A stretch of DNA of 64,000 nucleotides, from positions 1-64,000 of the forward strand of contig CAZXQI010000004.1 of NCBI GenBank assembly GCA_964643005.1. The letters run 5' to 3'. Both the position numbers and the translations under genes were made by a program. The number at the start of each line of letters is the position of its first letter. Positions within the stretch are counted from its first letter, which is position 1. The notes below the pieces were generated by a model. It did no database searches. It was not told where the DNA came from and saw only the letters and a list, made by a program, of their open reading frames with translations. Source of the DNA: UBA6168 sp964643005 (GTDB lineage Bacteria; Bacteroidota; Bacteroidia; Chitinophagales; Saprospiraceae). Positions 38,289 to 46,222 of the stretch are shown in pieces.

Positions 38289-38882
38289 TTGATCCTCATA
38301 CAAGACATACTCGTCAGCGACGAATTGCTGACGGAATTTTTTCGCTGCGACCTCAATGCCTGCAAAGGCGCCTGCTGTTGGGAGGGCGATATGGGCGCTC
38401 CCTTAGAGGAGTCGGAAATGGACATGCTCAGTGCGATTTACGAAAAGTTGAAACCCTTTCTGACAAAGGAAGGCATCGAAGCCATTGAAGAAAAAGGACT
38501 TTGGACTTATTTTGAAGGAATGAATGATTATGGAACCACCCTCTTAGATAATGGCGCCTGCGCTTTTCTGACTTTTGATAAAAATGGCATCGGCAAATGC
38601 GGCATAGAGAAAGCCTGGGAAGCGGGGGCGGTGGATTTCAAAAAGCCCATTTCCTGCCACCTGTATCCGGCGAGGGTGAGCAGGAACGAAACTACGGGCT
38701 TTGAGGCGCTCAACTACGACCGCTGGGATATTTGCTTCGCCGCTACCCTCGCGGGAAAAAGAGAAAAACTGCCCATTTTCCGCTTTGTAAAAGATGCAAT
38801 CGTCAGAAAATACGGCGAAGAATTTTACGAAGAAATGGAGGCTGCCGCCGCTCACTTAGAATCCAGATCAGACGATAAATAG
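38289..38882 (+). CDS. DUF3109 family cysteine-rich protein
   Basis: 197-residue soluble protein. The conserved beginning ILIQDILVSDELLTEFFRCDLNACKGACCWEGDMGAPL is the DUF3109 hallmark. Further Cys lie in NGACAFL, GKCGIEKA, ISCHLYPAR and DICFAA, eight in all, consistent with a metal or Fe-S site as in the related CxxxCxxCC (UPF0153-like) proteins. The frame opens with TTG at 38289; no ATG is possible, and the family begins within two residues of this point. It lies 83 nt after the methyltransferase and is convergent with mfd (32-nt gap). Function unknown. Confidence 0.9.
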   Translation: MILIQDILVSDELLTEFFRCDLNACKGACCWEGDMGAPLEESEMDMLSAIYEKLKPFLTKEGIEAIEEKGLWTYFEGMNDYGTTLLDNGACAFLTFDKNGIGKCGIEKAWEAGAVDFKKPISCHLYPARVSRNETTGFEALNYDRWDICFAATLAGKREKLPIFRFVKDAIVRKYGEEFYEEMEAAAAHLESRSDDK

Positions 38883-38914
38883 CAAAAATAAAAGAACTCC
38901 CATCAGGGTGATTT

Positions 38915-41900
38915 TCAGGCGGTTGCTGCGTGGGCTGCGCTGTCTATCGTCTCCAAAACCTTCTTAGCGGCGCGCAGATTCTTCACGCCGTCTTTTATCA
39001 ATATCAGACTTCTGGGAGATTTTTTCAGGTGCAAACCGTGGCGCTCGCCCTGCGTTGCGAGGAACTGGAAAGTCTGCTGGAAAGCGGGACTGTCGTAAAA
39101 CGGCGACTGGGGATTTTCCACAAAATAGCACCGCAGTTTTCCATTCTTCAGGATGATGCGTTCGAAGCCCAATTCTTTGGCCGCCCAGCGCAGGCGCAGG
39201 CCCTCGAACAGCTCGTGAACGGGGGTGGGAACGGGGCCAAACCTGTCCCGGAGTTCCTCCTCAAAGGCTGCCAGTTCTGCCTCTGATTCGATATGGTCAA
39301 TGAAAGTGTAGAGACTCAGGCGCTCTGAAATGCTGCTCACGTAGTCGTCCGGAATGTGCATTTCCACGTCGGTGTCAATGGTGATATCCCGAACGAATAT
39401 TTTTTTCTTTTCAAATTCTTCCTGGAAGACGTCTTTGAAGTCCGTCTCCTTTAGTTCCTGCACAGCGTCTTCCAAAATGCGCTGGAAAGTCTCGTAGCCA
39501 ATGTCGGCGATGAATCCACTCTGCTCGGCGCCCAACAGGTTGCCCGCTCCCCGTATGTCTAAATCTCGCATGGCGATTTCAAACCCGCTTCCGAGGTCGC
39601 TGTGTTCTTCGATGGTTTTTAGTCGCTTGCGGGCGTCGGTGGTCAGCACAGACATGGGAGGGGCGAACATGTAACTGTACGCCTTTTTGTTAGAGCGCCC
39701 GATGCGACCCCTCAACTGGTGCAAATCGCTCAGACCAAACTGGTGCGCGTCGTTGATGATCATGGTATTGGCGTTCGGAATGTCGAGACCTGTTTCGATG
39801 ATATTGGTACACACGAGTACATCGTGTTTTTTATCAATAAAATCCACCAAGGTATTTTCTAATTTTTCGGCGTCCATTTGTCCGTGTACCATAGCCACAT
39901 CCACGTCCGGGCAAAGGCGCTGGATGAGGTTGGCGATGTCCGGCAGGGTCTTCACCCGATTGTGAACGAAAAATACCTGCCCGCCCCGATGCACCTCGTT
40001 GTAGATAGCTTCCCTGATAATCTCTTCATTTATCACCCGTATTTCTGTGTGAATTGGCTGACGGTTGGGCGGAGGCGTCCGTATAATGGACAAGTCCCGG
40101 GCGGCCATCAGGGAAAATTGCAGCGTGCGGGGGATGGGCGTTGCGGTCAGTGTCAGCGTGTCCACGTTGACTTTCAGCCTCCGCAGTTTTTCTTTGGCGG
40201 CCACGCCGAATTTCTGCTCCTCGTCAATGACGAGCAGACCCAGGTCTTTGAATTTTAATTCTTTGTTCAAAAGGGCGTGGGTGCCAATCAGGATATCTAC
40301 TTTACCTTCCTTTGTTCTTTCAAAAATTTCCCGCTTCTGCGCAGCCGTTCTGAAGCGATTGACATACTCAATATGTAAGTCAAAATTGGCTAAGCGCTCC
40401 GTGAAGGTTTTGAAATGCTGCAAAGCCAGGATGGTGGTCGGCACGAGGATCGCTACCTGTTTGCCGTCCGTCACCGCCTTGAACGCCGCCCGAATGGCCA
40501 CTTCCGTTTTTCCAAAGCCTACGTCGCCGCAGATGAGGCGATCCATGGGGTAGGGCTTCATCATGTCTTCCTTTACATCTATCGTCGCCTGTTCCTGATC
40601 AGGGGTATCCTCGTAGATGAACGAGGCTTCTAACTCTGCCTGGAGGTAGTTGTCGGGCGGGAAGGCATGGCCGGGAGTGGCCTTGCGCAGCGCATAGAGC
40701 TTGATGAGTTCTTTAGCGATGTCTTTGACCTTCTTTTTCGCTCGGTTTTTGAGGGTCAGCCAGGCGTCGGAGCCGAGTTTGTTCAATGCCGGCGGCGTCC
40801 CGTCCCTGCCGGTATATTTGGAAAGCTTGTGCAGCGAGTTGATGCTGACGTACAGGACGTCGTTGTTTTTGTAAAAGATGCGCACCGATTCCTGCGTTTG
40901 ACCATTGACCGTGATCTTCTCCAAACCGGAATACCGACCGACGCCGTGGTCAATATGCACCACAAAGTCGCCGGACTGCAACTCCCGCAAAAGTTTGAGA
41001 TTGATGGCTTTGTCTGCCGTGAATCCCTGTCGAAGCGAATAGCGATGATGGCGCTGAAATATCTGGTGGTCGGTGTAGCAGGCGATTTTTAAATCCAGAT
41101 CCACGAAACCTTCGTGGATGGCTTTCATCACGGGTTCAAACTTCACCCGCATTTCCATGTCTTCAAAAATGGCGTAAAAGCGCTCGATTTGTCGCGGCAG
41201 CTCGGTGAAGATGAAATTCTCGATCCCCTGGGCGGCGTTGGCTTTGAGGGCCTCGCCCAATAAAGAGAAATTCTTGTTGAAACTGGGTTGAGATTTTGCG
41301 TTAAAAACGATAGATGGCAAGCCGTTCAGCGCAATGGGTTTGAAGTCCACCTGAGCGAAATTCCGCAGGTCTTCCTCCACTTCTGCGGGGCGAATGAACG
41401 CCCTGCTCCGAAAAATCTCCCCCAATTCGCTTTCATCCAACAGCGGCAGGCTCTTCGCAAATTCTTCTGCCTTTTCAAAACAGGTCTGCAGCTTGTCGCG
41501 CAGCAATTGTGCATCCTTCAGCCAGACCACCGTTTCGGGTCGAAGTACGGCAAGCAGGGAGACCTTTTGATCGCTGCTGAATTTCGTATTGATATTCGGT
41601 ACGATGGACACCTTGCCGATGGGTTGCACGGACAACTGCGTCATCGGATCGAAAGTGCGAATGCCCTCCACTTCCTCGTCGAAAAGCTCGATGCGATAGG
41701 GATAGTCGTTCCCATAAGAGAAGATATCTACGATAGCTCCCCGTATGCTGAACTGTCCGGGTTCATAGACAAATTCTTCCCGACTGAACCCGTATTCCAC
41801 TAACATTTCAATGATGAAATCGAGGTCTAATGTCTCGCCCTTCACGATTTCGATGCGGGTTTCTTCGAGCGCAGAGGGCGCCACCACTTTTTCAAACAGC

Positions 41901-42295
41901 GCCTCCGGATAGGTGACGATGATCTCCGGCGAACTGCCGCCGGAAATGATTTTGTTGATGATCTCCGTCCGTTCCAGTACGTTGGCGCTGGTCAGTTCCT
42001 GAAAATACATGGGGCGCTTAAAGGAGTCGGGGAAAAAGCGGACGGGCTTTTTGTCGAGCAGGTTGGAGAGGGTGTTTTGGAGGTAAGCAGCTTCTTCTTT
42101 GTCGTTGGCGATCCAGAGATTCGGACGGGGATCGGCCAGATAAGTTCCCGCCAGGACAAAGGCTTCCTGTGCGCCGGCCATTCCGCTAAGTTGTATGCGT
42201 GCTGTCGGCGTTGGTTCCGAACGTAGCGCCCGAATGATTTGCTGCGTTCGCCGGTCGTCCCGGTACAGGGCAAGGATGCGATCCAGATTACTCAC
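38915..42295 (-). CDS. mfd: Transcription-repair coupling factor Mfd
   Basis: ATP-dependent translocase that removes RNA polymerase stalled at DNA lesions and recruits UvrA. About 1,126 residues. It has the UvrB-like N-terminal module (about 20-340), the CarD-like RNA-polymerase-interacting domain (about 460-530, DFVVHIDHGVGRYSGLEKI), the RecG-like helicase (Walker A GDVGFGKTEV near residue 590, DEEQKFGV box, QLRGRIGRS motif VI) and the C-terminal TRCF domain. GTG at 42295 (MSNLDRIL) is preferred over TTG at 42304, because that TTG is the end of a TAATTTTG -7 box. The mRNA may then be leaderless or nearly so. Confidence 0.96.
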   Translation of the reverse strand: MSNLDRILALYRDDRRTQQIIRALRSEPTPTARIQLSGMAGAQEAFVLAGTYLADPRPNLWIANDKEEAAYLQNTLSNLLDKKPVRFFPDSFKRPMYFQELTSANVLERTEIINKIISGGSSPEIIVTYPEALFEKVVAPSALEETRIEIVKGETLDLDFIIEMLVEYGFSREEFVYEPGQFSIRGAIVDIFSYGNDYPYRIELFDEEVEGIRTFDPMTQLSVQPIGKVSIVPNINTKFSSDQKVSLLAVLRPETVVWLKDAQLLRDKLQTCFEKAEEFAKSLPLLDESELGEIFRSRAFIRPAEVEEDLRNFAQVDFKPIALNGLPSIVFNAKSQPSFNKNFSLLGEALKANAAQGIENFIFTELPRQIERFYAIFEDMEMRVKFEPVMKAIHEGFVDLDLKIACYTDHQIFQRHHRYSLRQGFTADKAINLKLLRELQSGDFVVHIDHGVGRYSGLEKITVNGQTQESVRIFYKNNDVLYVSINSLHKLSKYTGRDGTPPALNKLGSDAWLTLKNRAKKKVKDIAKELIKLYALRKATPGHAFPPDNYLQAELEASFIYEDTPDQEQATIDVKEDMMKPYPMDRLICGDVGFGKTEVAIRAAFKAVTDGKQVAILVPTTILALQHFKTFTERLANFDLHIEYVNRFRTAAQKREIFERTKEGKVDILIGTHALLNKELKFKDLGLLVIDEEQKFGVAAKEKLRRLKVNVDTLTLTATPIPRTLQFSLMAARDLSIIRTPPPNRQPIHTEIRVINEEIIREAIYNEVHRGGQVFFVHNRVKTLPDIANLIQRLCPDVDVAMVHGQMDAEKLENTLVDFIDKKHDVLVCTNIIETGLDIPNANTMIINDAHQFGLSDLHQLRGRIGRSNKKAYSYMFAPPMSVLTTDARKRLKTIEEHSDLGSGFEIAMRDLDIRGAGNLLGAEQSGFIADIGYETFQRILEDAVQELKETDFKDVFQEEFEKKKIFVRDITIDTDVEMHIPDDYVSSISERLSLYTFIDHIESEAELAAFEEELRDRFGPVPTPVHELFEGLRLRWAAKELGFERIILKNGKLRCYFVENPQSPFYDSPAFQQTFQFLATQGERHGLHLKKSPRSLILIKDGVKNLRAAKKVLETIDSAAHAATA

Positions 42296-42301
42296 GGGCG
42301 G

Positions 42302-42309
42302 CAAAATTA
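42302..42309 (-). promoter_or_regulatory. -7 promoter box abutting the mfd start
   Basis: Minus-strand TAATTTTG (TAnnTTTG) ends 6 nt before the GTG start of mfd. It predicts a leaderless or near-leaderless transcript. Confidence 0.45.
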
Positions 42310-42526
42310 CTGGGAGTTTTTTTATTTGGCAGGATTACTTTGCTTCTTAGCTTGGGAAACAGTCCTCCTCGTTTTTAACTGCAATCTATTTCAGCCCTAT
42401 AAACGCCTGAGGTGTCGGCAGGGTTAAGCGAAAAATGCAGAAAGCCGTTTTTTTTTTATAAAGTATAGGAATAAATCCTGGAAGCGGGGAAAGTAAACGG
42501 GGTAGGAGGGAGCTTGAAGAAGGGGC

Positions 42527-42557
42527 AAAAAAAACCCTGCCAACACAATTGACAGGG
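42527..42557 (-). terminator. Minus-strand hairpin with T8 tract (unit A)
   Basis: CCCTG-c-CAA (42535-42543) pairs with TTG-a-CAGGG (42549-42557), one mismatch. On the minus strand eight T residues follow. No minus-strand gene precedes it, so it is a terminator without an obvious transcript. Confidence 0.5.
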
Positions 42558-42564
42558 ACAAAAC

Positions 42565-42678
42565 AAAAAACAAACACTATGAACAAACACTATTCTTTAG
42601 TCAAAATTGAGGAGGGTGAAAAAAGTCCCCCGTCTTGTGCGGGGGCTACATAAAAAACAAAAACTATGAACAAACACT
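42565..42678. repeat. Two near-identical 27-bp direct repeats
   Basis: 42565-42591 and 42652-42678 differ at one of 27 positions; the shared end is CTATGAACAAACACT. Start points are 87 bp apart. Each copy lies directly after a GC-rich hairpin, so the repeated unit is hairpin plus 27-mer. Each copy contains an ATG followed by AACAAACAC. Confidence 0.7.
42619..42645 (-). terminator. Minus-strand hairpin with T6 tract (unit B)
   Basis: CCCCCG/CGGGGG (42627-42632 with 42640-42645), loop of 7 nt, six T residues following on the minus strand. Same arrangement as unit A. Confidence 0.5.
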
Positions 42679-43001
42679 CACCCTATATCTTTGCCAGTTA
42701 ATTAAGCCCGTTTTGCATGTACGGGCAAAATCTTTCCTGGTTTCAATGTCAAATTAAGTATTGGGGAAATTAACCGAACAAATTAAAAATATTTAATTCA
42801 AACTGTGATTAATTTATCGTTTTTCAGATTTGTCCAAGAAGTATGCCAAAACCATAGTTATTTTTGGTAATAATTCCATTCAAACACAGATAATTATCTT
42901 TACCTTGAGTACCCATTTGTGAGATTGCCATGTTGTAAGCCCTTGTTAATCAGGGCGCTTGTTTTTTAAATCAATTACTTTTTAAATTAATTATTAAAAA
43001 A

Positions 43002-43066
43002 GGGCGATGGGGCTATCGCCCAAAAGCAGGTTTCCAACCTGCATTAAAACAGGCAAAGCCCCATCT
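43002..43066. repeat. REP-like palindrome cluster
   Basis: GGGCGAT/ATCGCCC (43002-43008 with 43015-43021) is followed by the palindrome GCAGGTTTCCAACCTGC (about 43026-43042). GATGGGGCT (43006-43014) can instead pair with AGCCCCATC around 43057-43065, enclosing the inner palindrome. This layout resembles dispersed REP/MITE-like elements in Bacteroidota intergenic DNA. Confidence 0.5.
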
Positions 43067-43109
43067 GTTTTTAGTTGACAAAATCAGATTTTTAGCATCG
43101 TTTTTCAAG

Positions 43110-43619
43110 ATGAAAGAGAATGACAACAAACAGGCGATTGGCGACCCTTCCCGAAGGGCTGTTTCGCTCTTTAACAGGAACCTCGTCGTCGTTCGTATCT
43201 CCAGGCTAAATTTGGGAAAGACGACGGGGAGCGGCCTGCGTCGCGTCACCCGGATGCCGCGGATGCTCTTGTGGGCATTTTGGTTAGAAGGTGCGGAGAC
43301 AAAAAAGATGCTGCAAACTTTCGTGCGCAAAGGCAAGAGTCAGGTGTTGGTGTCCACCGCTTCCGATACGCCAACAGACGAAGAACTTAAGGAGGCCATG
43401 GCGCAGCTCAAAGAGTTGCCCAAATTCCTTCCCTTTTTTGTTTTTATCACTGTTCCCATTCCCGGCATGACGGAGGGTTACGTCTTGTTGGCCTTTACGC
43501 TTGAAAAGTGGTTAGGGCGGCGATTTAGCCTGTTGCCGGATCAGTTTCAAAAGGTTTTTCAAAAGAAAGAACAGGTTGAAACGGAGGAGGGAGGGCACGA
43601 TAATACAGAGTCAGAATAG
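43110..43619 (+). CDS. Conserved hypothetical protein, LETM1-like
   Basis: 169 residues. The middle and C-terminal part (LKELPKFLPFFVFITVPIPGMTEGYVLLAFTLEKWLG, about 112-148) is one hydrophobic segment with the Pro-rich turn typical of the LETM1 family core, in bacterial proteins much shorter than mitochondrial LETM1. The N-terminal 40 residues are basic and poorly conserved in appearance. It could be a single-span membrane or membrane-associated protein; ion transport should not be assumed. The C-terminal 20 residues are acidic and polar. The next gene, a metal-binding lipoprotein, starts 65 nt downstream with its own -7 box. Family call is tentative. Confidence 0.65.
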   Translation: MKENDNKQAIGDPSRRAVSLFNRNLVVVRISRLNLGKTTGSGLRRVTRMPRMLLWAFWLEGAETKKMLQTFVRKGKSQVLVSTASDTPTDEELKEAMAQLKELPKFLPFFVFITVPIPGMTEGYVLLAFTLEKWLGRRFSLLPDQFQKVFQKKEQVETEEGGHDNTESE

Positions 43620-43633
43620 CGCCTTTCTTTTAT

Positions 43634-43641
43634 TAATTTTG
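43634..43641 (+). promoter_or_regulatory. -7 promoter box for the metal-binding lipoprotein gene
   Basis: TAATTTTG fits TAnnTTTG, 43 nt before the ATG at 43684. Confidence 0.4.
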
Positions 43642-43683
43642 CGCCTCAGTCTTCATCCATTTTCTTCATCAAAAAAATTCATT

Positions 43684-43965
43684 ATGAAAAAATTACTGTT
43701 TTTGAGCCTGATCTCGCTGTCTTTGGCTTTCATGTCCTGTGGAGAACAAGGCCAACAACCTGCTGAACAACCACAGGAGCAGACCGACCTGCAAACTGAA
43801 TCTAATGAGTCAATGCCGGAAGAGCAGGGGAAAGAATACACCTCTGCTTACATCTGCCCGATGCACTGCGAAGGCAGCGGTAGCGACGAGCCTGGTACCT
43901 GTCCGGTTTGCGGTATGGACTATGTCGCGCAGGCCGATGCCGCAGACGATGGTCACATGCACTAA
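43684..43965 (+). CDS. Lipoprotein with heavy-metal-binding domain
   Basis: 93 residues. Signal peptide with lipobox AFMSC (Cys19), a Gln/Glu-rich linker (20-52) and a small C-terminal domain YICPMHCEGSGSDEPGTCPVCGMDYV (about 57-82) that matches the heavy-metal-binding (YHS-like, CPMHP...CPxCGM) domain found at the N termini of copper efflux proteins. Cys, Met and His residues are the likely ligands. The usual CPMHP is CPMHC here, adding a Cys. A free-standing lipoprotein of this type probably buffers copper or another soft metal in the periplasm. ATG at 43684 is chosen for the signal peptide; a strong terminator follows. Confidence 0.88.
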   Translation: MKKLLFLSLISLSLAFMSCGEQGQQPAEQPQEQTDLQTESNESMPEEQGKEYTSAYICPMHCEGSGSDEPGTCPVCGMDYVAQADAADDGHMH

Positions 43966-43976
43966 AGAAAAAGATT

Positions 43977-44015
43977 GCCCCGATAGTTAGTCGCTGTCGG
44001 GGCGACCTCTTTTTT
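43977..44015 (+). terminator. Terminator of the metal-binding lipoprotein gene
   Basis: A 10-bp stem (43977-43986 with 43994-44003, one G-U pair), 7-nt loop, followed by a T run at 44010-44015. It ends only 15 nt before the next gene. Confidence 0.75.
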
Positions 44016-44030
44016 GAAAATAAAAGGCGT

Positions 44031-44459
44031 ATGCGGTTTTTACTCCTGATTTCGGCTCTTTTCATCTTCCGGTTTTCCGCCTTTTCCCAGACCAAAAGAC
44101 AGCGCTCTCTTGAAAAGCTCGAACATCAGCGCTTCGAGGCCATGACGAAAAAAGATTCCGGTTTTCTCCAAAATATCCTTTCCGATGAGCTGACCTACAC
44201 ACATTCCAACGGACTTTTTGAAACGAAGGAAGAGCACCTTGAAAACATCCGCGACGGGAAACTCATTTACAAGTCCATGCAGCCGGAAGGCATGAAAATT
44301 AAAGTGCATGGCAGAGCTGCCGTCATCACCGGATTCGTCCAAGTCGCCGGCCTCCTGAACGGGAAAGAATTCGATGTCCGGCTGAACTACACGGACGTTT
44401 ATTTTAGAAAAAGAGGAAAATGGAAACTAACGGCCTGGCAGTCAGTAAAAGTTGAATAG
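44031..44459 (+). CDS. Exported NTF2-like (DUF4440-type) protein
   Basis: 142 residues. Signal peptide of about 20 residues ending AFSQ. The rest is an NTF2-like cone fold: an N-terminal helix (RSLEKLEHQRFEAMTKKDSGFLQNILSDELTYTHSNG), LFETKEEHLENIRDGKLIYKSM, then the beta-sheet GRAAVITGFVQVAG and VRLNYTDVYFRKRGKWKLTAWQSVKVE. DUF4440 proteins are diverse enzymes or binding proteins, so no substrate is proposed. ATG at 44031 is chosen for the signal peptide, although the frame is open upstream. The preceding terminator suggests it needs its own promoter, which I could not locate. Confidence 0.85.
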   Translation: MRFLLLISALFIFRFSAFSQTKRQRSLEKLEHQRFEAMTKKDSGFLQNILSDELTYTHSNGLFETKEEHLENIRDGKLIYKSMQPEGMKIKVHGRAAVITGFVQVAGLLNGKEFDVRLNYTDVYFRKRGKWKLTAWQSVKVE

Positions 44460-44516
44460 CAGCGCAGGCGAAAAAGAGAACCTGAATTTCTGAAAATCTA
44501 TTGCCATTATTTTTAA

Positions 44517-45131
44517 ATGTTTGTACGCCATCGTCAAAATATCAGGGAAAAACCCGACGAAGAATTGGTGAGCCTGTACCGGTCGGGCGGCAATTTGGAG
44601 CACTTGGGGCTACTGTACGAGCGCTATATGGAACTCGTGTACGGCGTCTGCCTCAAGTATTTTAAAGACAGCTCCAAGGCGCAGGACGGCGTGATGAATG
44701 TCTTTGAGATTTTGACGGAGAAAGTAAAGACGCAGGAAATCCGCCAATTCCGTCCCTGGCTCCACGTCGTAGCCAAAAACCATTGCCTGATGGAACTGCG
44801 CAAGAAAAACATCACCGTTTCTTTCGATGAAATGCTGCCCTCGACGCAGGCGGAAGTTGTGCAATCTGCCGGCTCTGTGCATCCAGTGGACATCTTTGAG
44901 GAAGACGGTCAGGAGCAGGCTTTGAAGAGATGTTTAGAGCGCCTTTCTCATCCACAAAAACAATGCGTCGAGCAGTTTTATTTTGAAAATAAATCCTACA
45001 AAGAAATTGCAGATCTGTACAGAGAAGAACTTGGAACCGTGCGCTCTCACATCCAGAATGGTCGCAGGAATCTCAGAATTTGTATGGAAAAAGCAAACCC
45101 TGCTGCCGGTCGAAACTATGCTGACCAATGA
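44517..45131 (+). CDS. ECF-type RNA polymerase sigma factor
   Basis: 204 residues. Region 2 covers about 28-95 (LLYERYMELVYGVCLKYFKDSSKAQDGVMNVFEIL, then RPWLHVVAKNHCLMELRKK). Region 4 covers about 135-190 (LSHPQKQCVEQFYFENKSYKEIADLYREELGTVRSHIQNGRRNLRICME). The spacing SYKEIADLYREELGTVRS is one residue longer in the helix-turn-helix turn than usual. The stop overlaps the next ATG (ATGA at 45128-45131), so the factor is translationally coupled to the adjacent anti-sigma-like TonB protein, which probably controls it. Confidence 0.92.
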   Translation: MFVRHRQNIREKPDEELVSLYRSGGNLEHLGLLYERYMELVYGVCLKYFKDSSKAQDGVMNVFEILTEKVKTQEIRQFRPWLHVVAKNHCLMELRKKNITVSFDEMLPSTQAEVVQSAGSVHPVDIFEEDGQEQALKRCLERLSHPQKQCVEQFYFENKSYKEIADLYREELGTVRSHIQNGRRNLRICMEKANPAAGRNYADQ

Positions 45132-45985
45132 GAGTTGAAACTGAAAATAAAAACTGGAAGGAGCTGCTCCATTGCTGGCTCAATGGCGAGGCTCGCCGGG
45201 AAGACGAGCGATCCCTGGACGCCCTGGCAAAGGACGATCCCTTCCTGAGCGAGGCCTTAGAGGGCTACAGGTCGGCGCCGGAAGAAGACCATGCCGCCAG
45301 AATAGCCAGCCTGAAAGCGAATCTGCAAAGGCGAACATCTAAGCGACGAGGCGTCGGTTTTTATATGCTCCGCATCGCCGCCATCGGCGCTGTGCTTATG
45401 GCTGCCTGGTTCGCCTTCATGCAGTTTGGCGCTCAGAATCGGGAGGAGACGGCCACGGCCTATGTACAAGATACCGTGCAGGATAGAGCGAATGAAAGCT
45501 CCGCAGACGCTCTGATGGAGGAGGCGCCGGAAGATGAAGAAGTTGCAGAGTCTAATTCTCTCCATGAAAAAACCACTGCAAAGAGTAGCAGAAGTAAAGC
45601 CCCGGCGCCGGTTGCAGAGGCGCCGGCTCCACCGGAAGAGAACCTCAGCGTATCTCCCCAACTCGGCGCTGAACAAATTGCAGATAAAGCCATAGCGCCG
45701 CCCAAAGAGATATTTTCGCAAGCTTCCGGCCCTGAAGGTGGCTTTGAAAAATTTGAAAAGTATCTAAAGGAAAACCTGCGCCGCCCCGCCGCCGCAGTAC
45801 AGGCGGGTCTGAGCGGTGCGGTGAGCGTCCGCTTTCGGATTCAGGCCGACGGGCGCCCGACAGATTTTGAAATTACAAAATCGCTGGGAGGCGGCTATGA
45901 CGAAGAAGCTATCCGCCTTTTGAAAGAAGGCCCCATCTGGGAAGGAGTGCGAGACACTATTGCTGAATATACGTTCGAGTTCTAA
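45128..45985 (+). CDS. Anti-sigma-like membrane protein with C-terminal TonB domain
   Basis: 285 residues. An N-terminal cytoplasmic segment (1-78, WKELLHCWLNGEARREDERSLDALAKDDPFLSEALEGY) resembles the sigma-binding part of Bacteroidota anti-sigma proteins. One membrane helix follows (about 80-97). A long Ala/Pro/Glu-rich periplasmic linker (100-195) leads to a TonB C-terminal domain (about 205-285, FEKYLKENLRRPAAAVQAGLSGAVSVRF). The design would let a periplasmic TonB-type domain pass a signal or energy through the membrane to the sigma factor. The gene overlaps the sigma gene by 4 nt. No partner TonB-dependent receptor or ExbBD is nearby. Confidence 0.88.
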   Translation: MRVETENKNWKELLHCWLNGEARREDERSLDALAKDDPFLSEALEGYRSAPEEDHAARIASLKANLQRRTSKRRGVGFYMLRIAAIGAVLMAAWFAFMQFGAQNREETATAYVQDTVQDRANESSADALMEEAPEDEEVAESNSLHEKTTAKSSRSKAPAPVAEAPAPPEENLSVSPQLGAEQIADKAIAPPKEIFSQASGPEGGFEKFEKYLKENLRRPAAAVQAGLSGAVSVRFRIQADGRPTDFEITKSLGGGYDEEAIRLLKEGPIWEGVRDTIAEYTFEF

Positions 45986-46222
45986 GATTCCCGACTGGGA
46001 TTCGCCCCGATAACTGCTGCGAATACGGGAAAGGGAGGATACTGTCAATCGTGTATTCAGGGCGACTAAATGCTTCTCTTCACTTTCATCCTCTCTCCTG
46101 ATTTTTTGGCCGCTGCAATCATTTTGTAACTTGCCCACTCTTTTTTAAAAACAGGGAGGCTCGGCCAGACGGGAGATTTTTGCTTCAAACGCCATTTTCC
46201 TTCCTCTTTTAATTTAAAAAAA

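Larger units (their letters stand above)
42310..43109. other. Structured non-coding region between mfd and the LETM1-like gene
   Basis: About 800 nt without a recognisable gene. It holds two tandem hairpin-plus-leader units (42527-42678), a GCCCGT/ACGGGC hairpin (42706-42726) and a REP-like palindrome cluster (43002-43066). Two tiny frames start at the repeated ATG (42579-42653, 24 codons; 42666-42701, 11 codons); there is no evidence that they are translated. Confidence 0.5.

Noticed and set aside
42579..42701. Two tiny genes starting MNKH
   Set aside because: Only 24 and 11 codons, and their similarity is explained by the repeated DNA. Kept as a finding, not called as genes.
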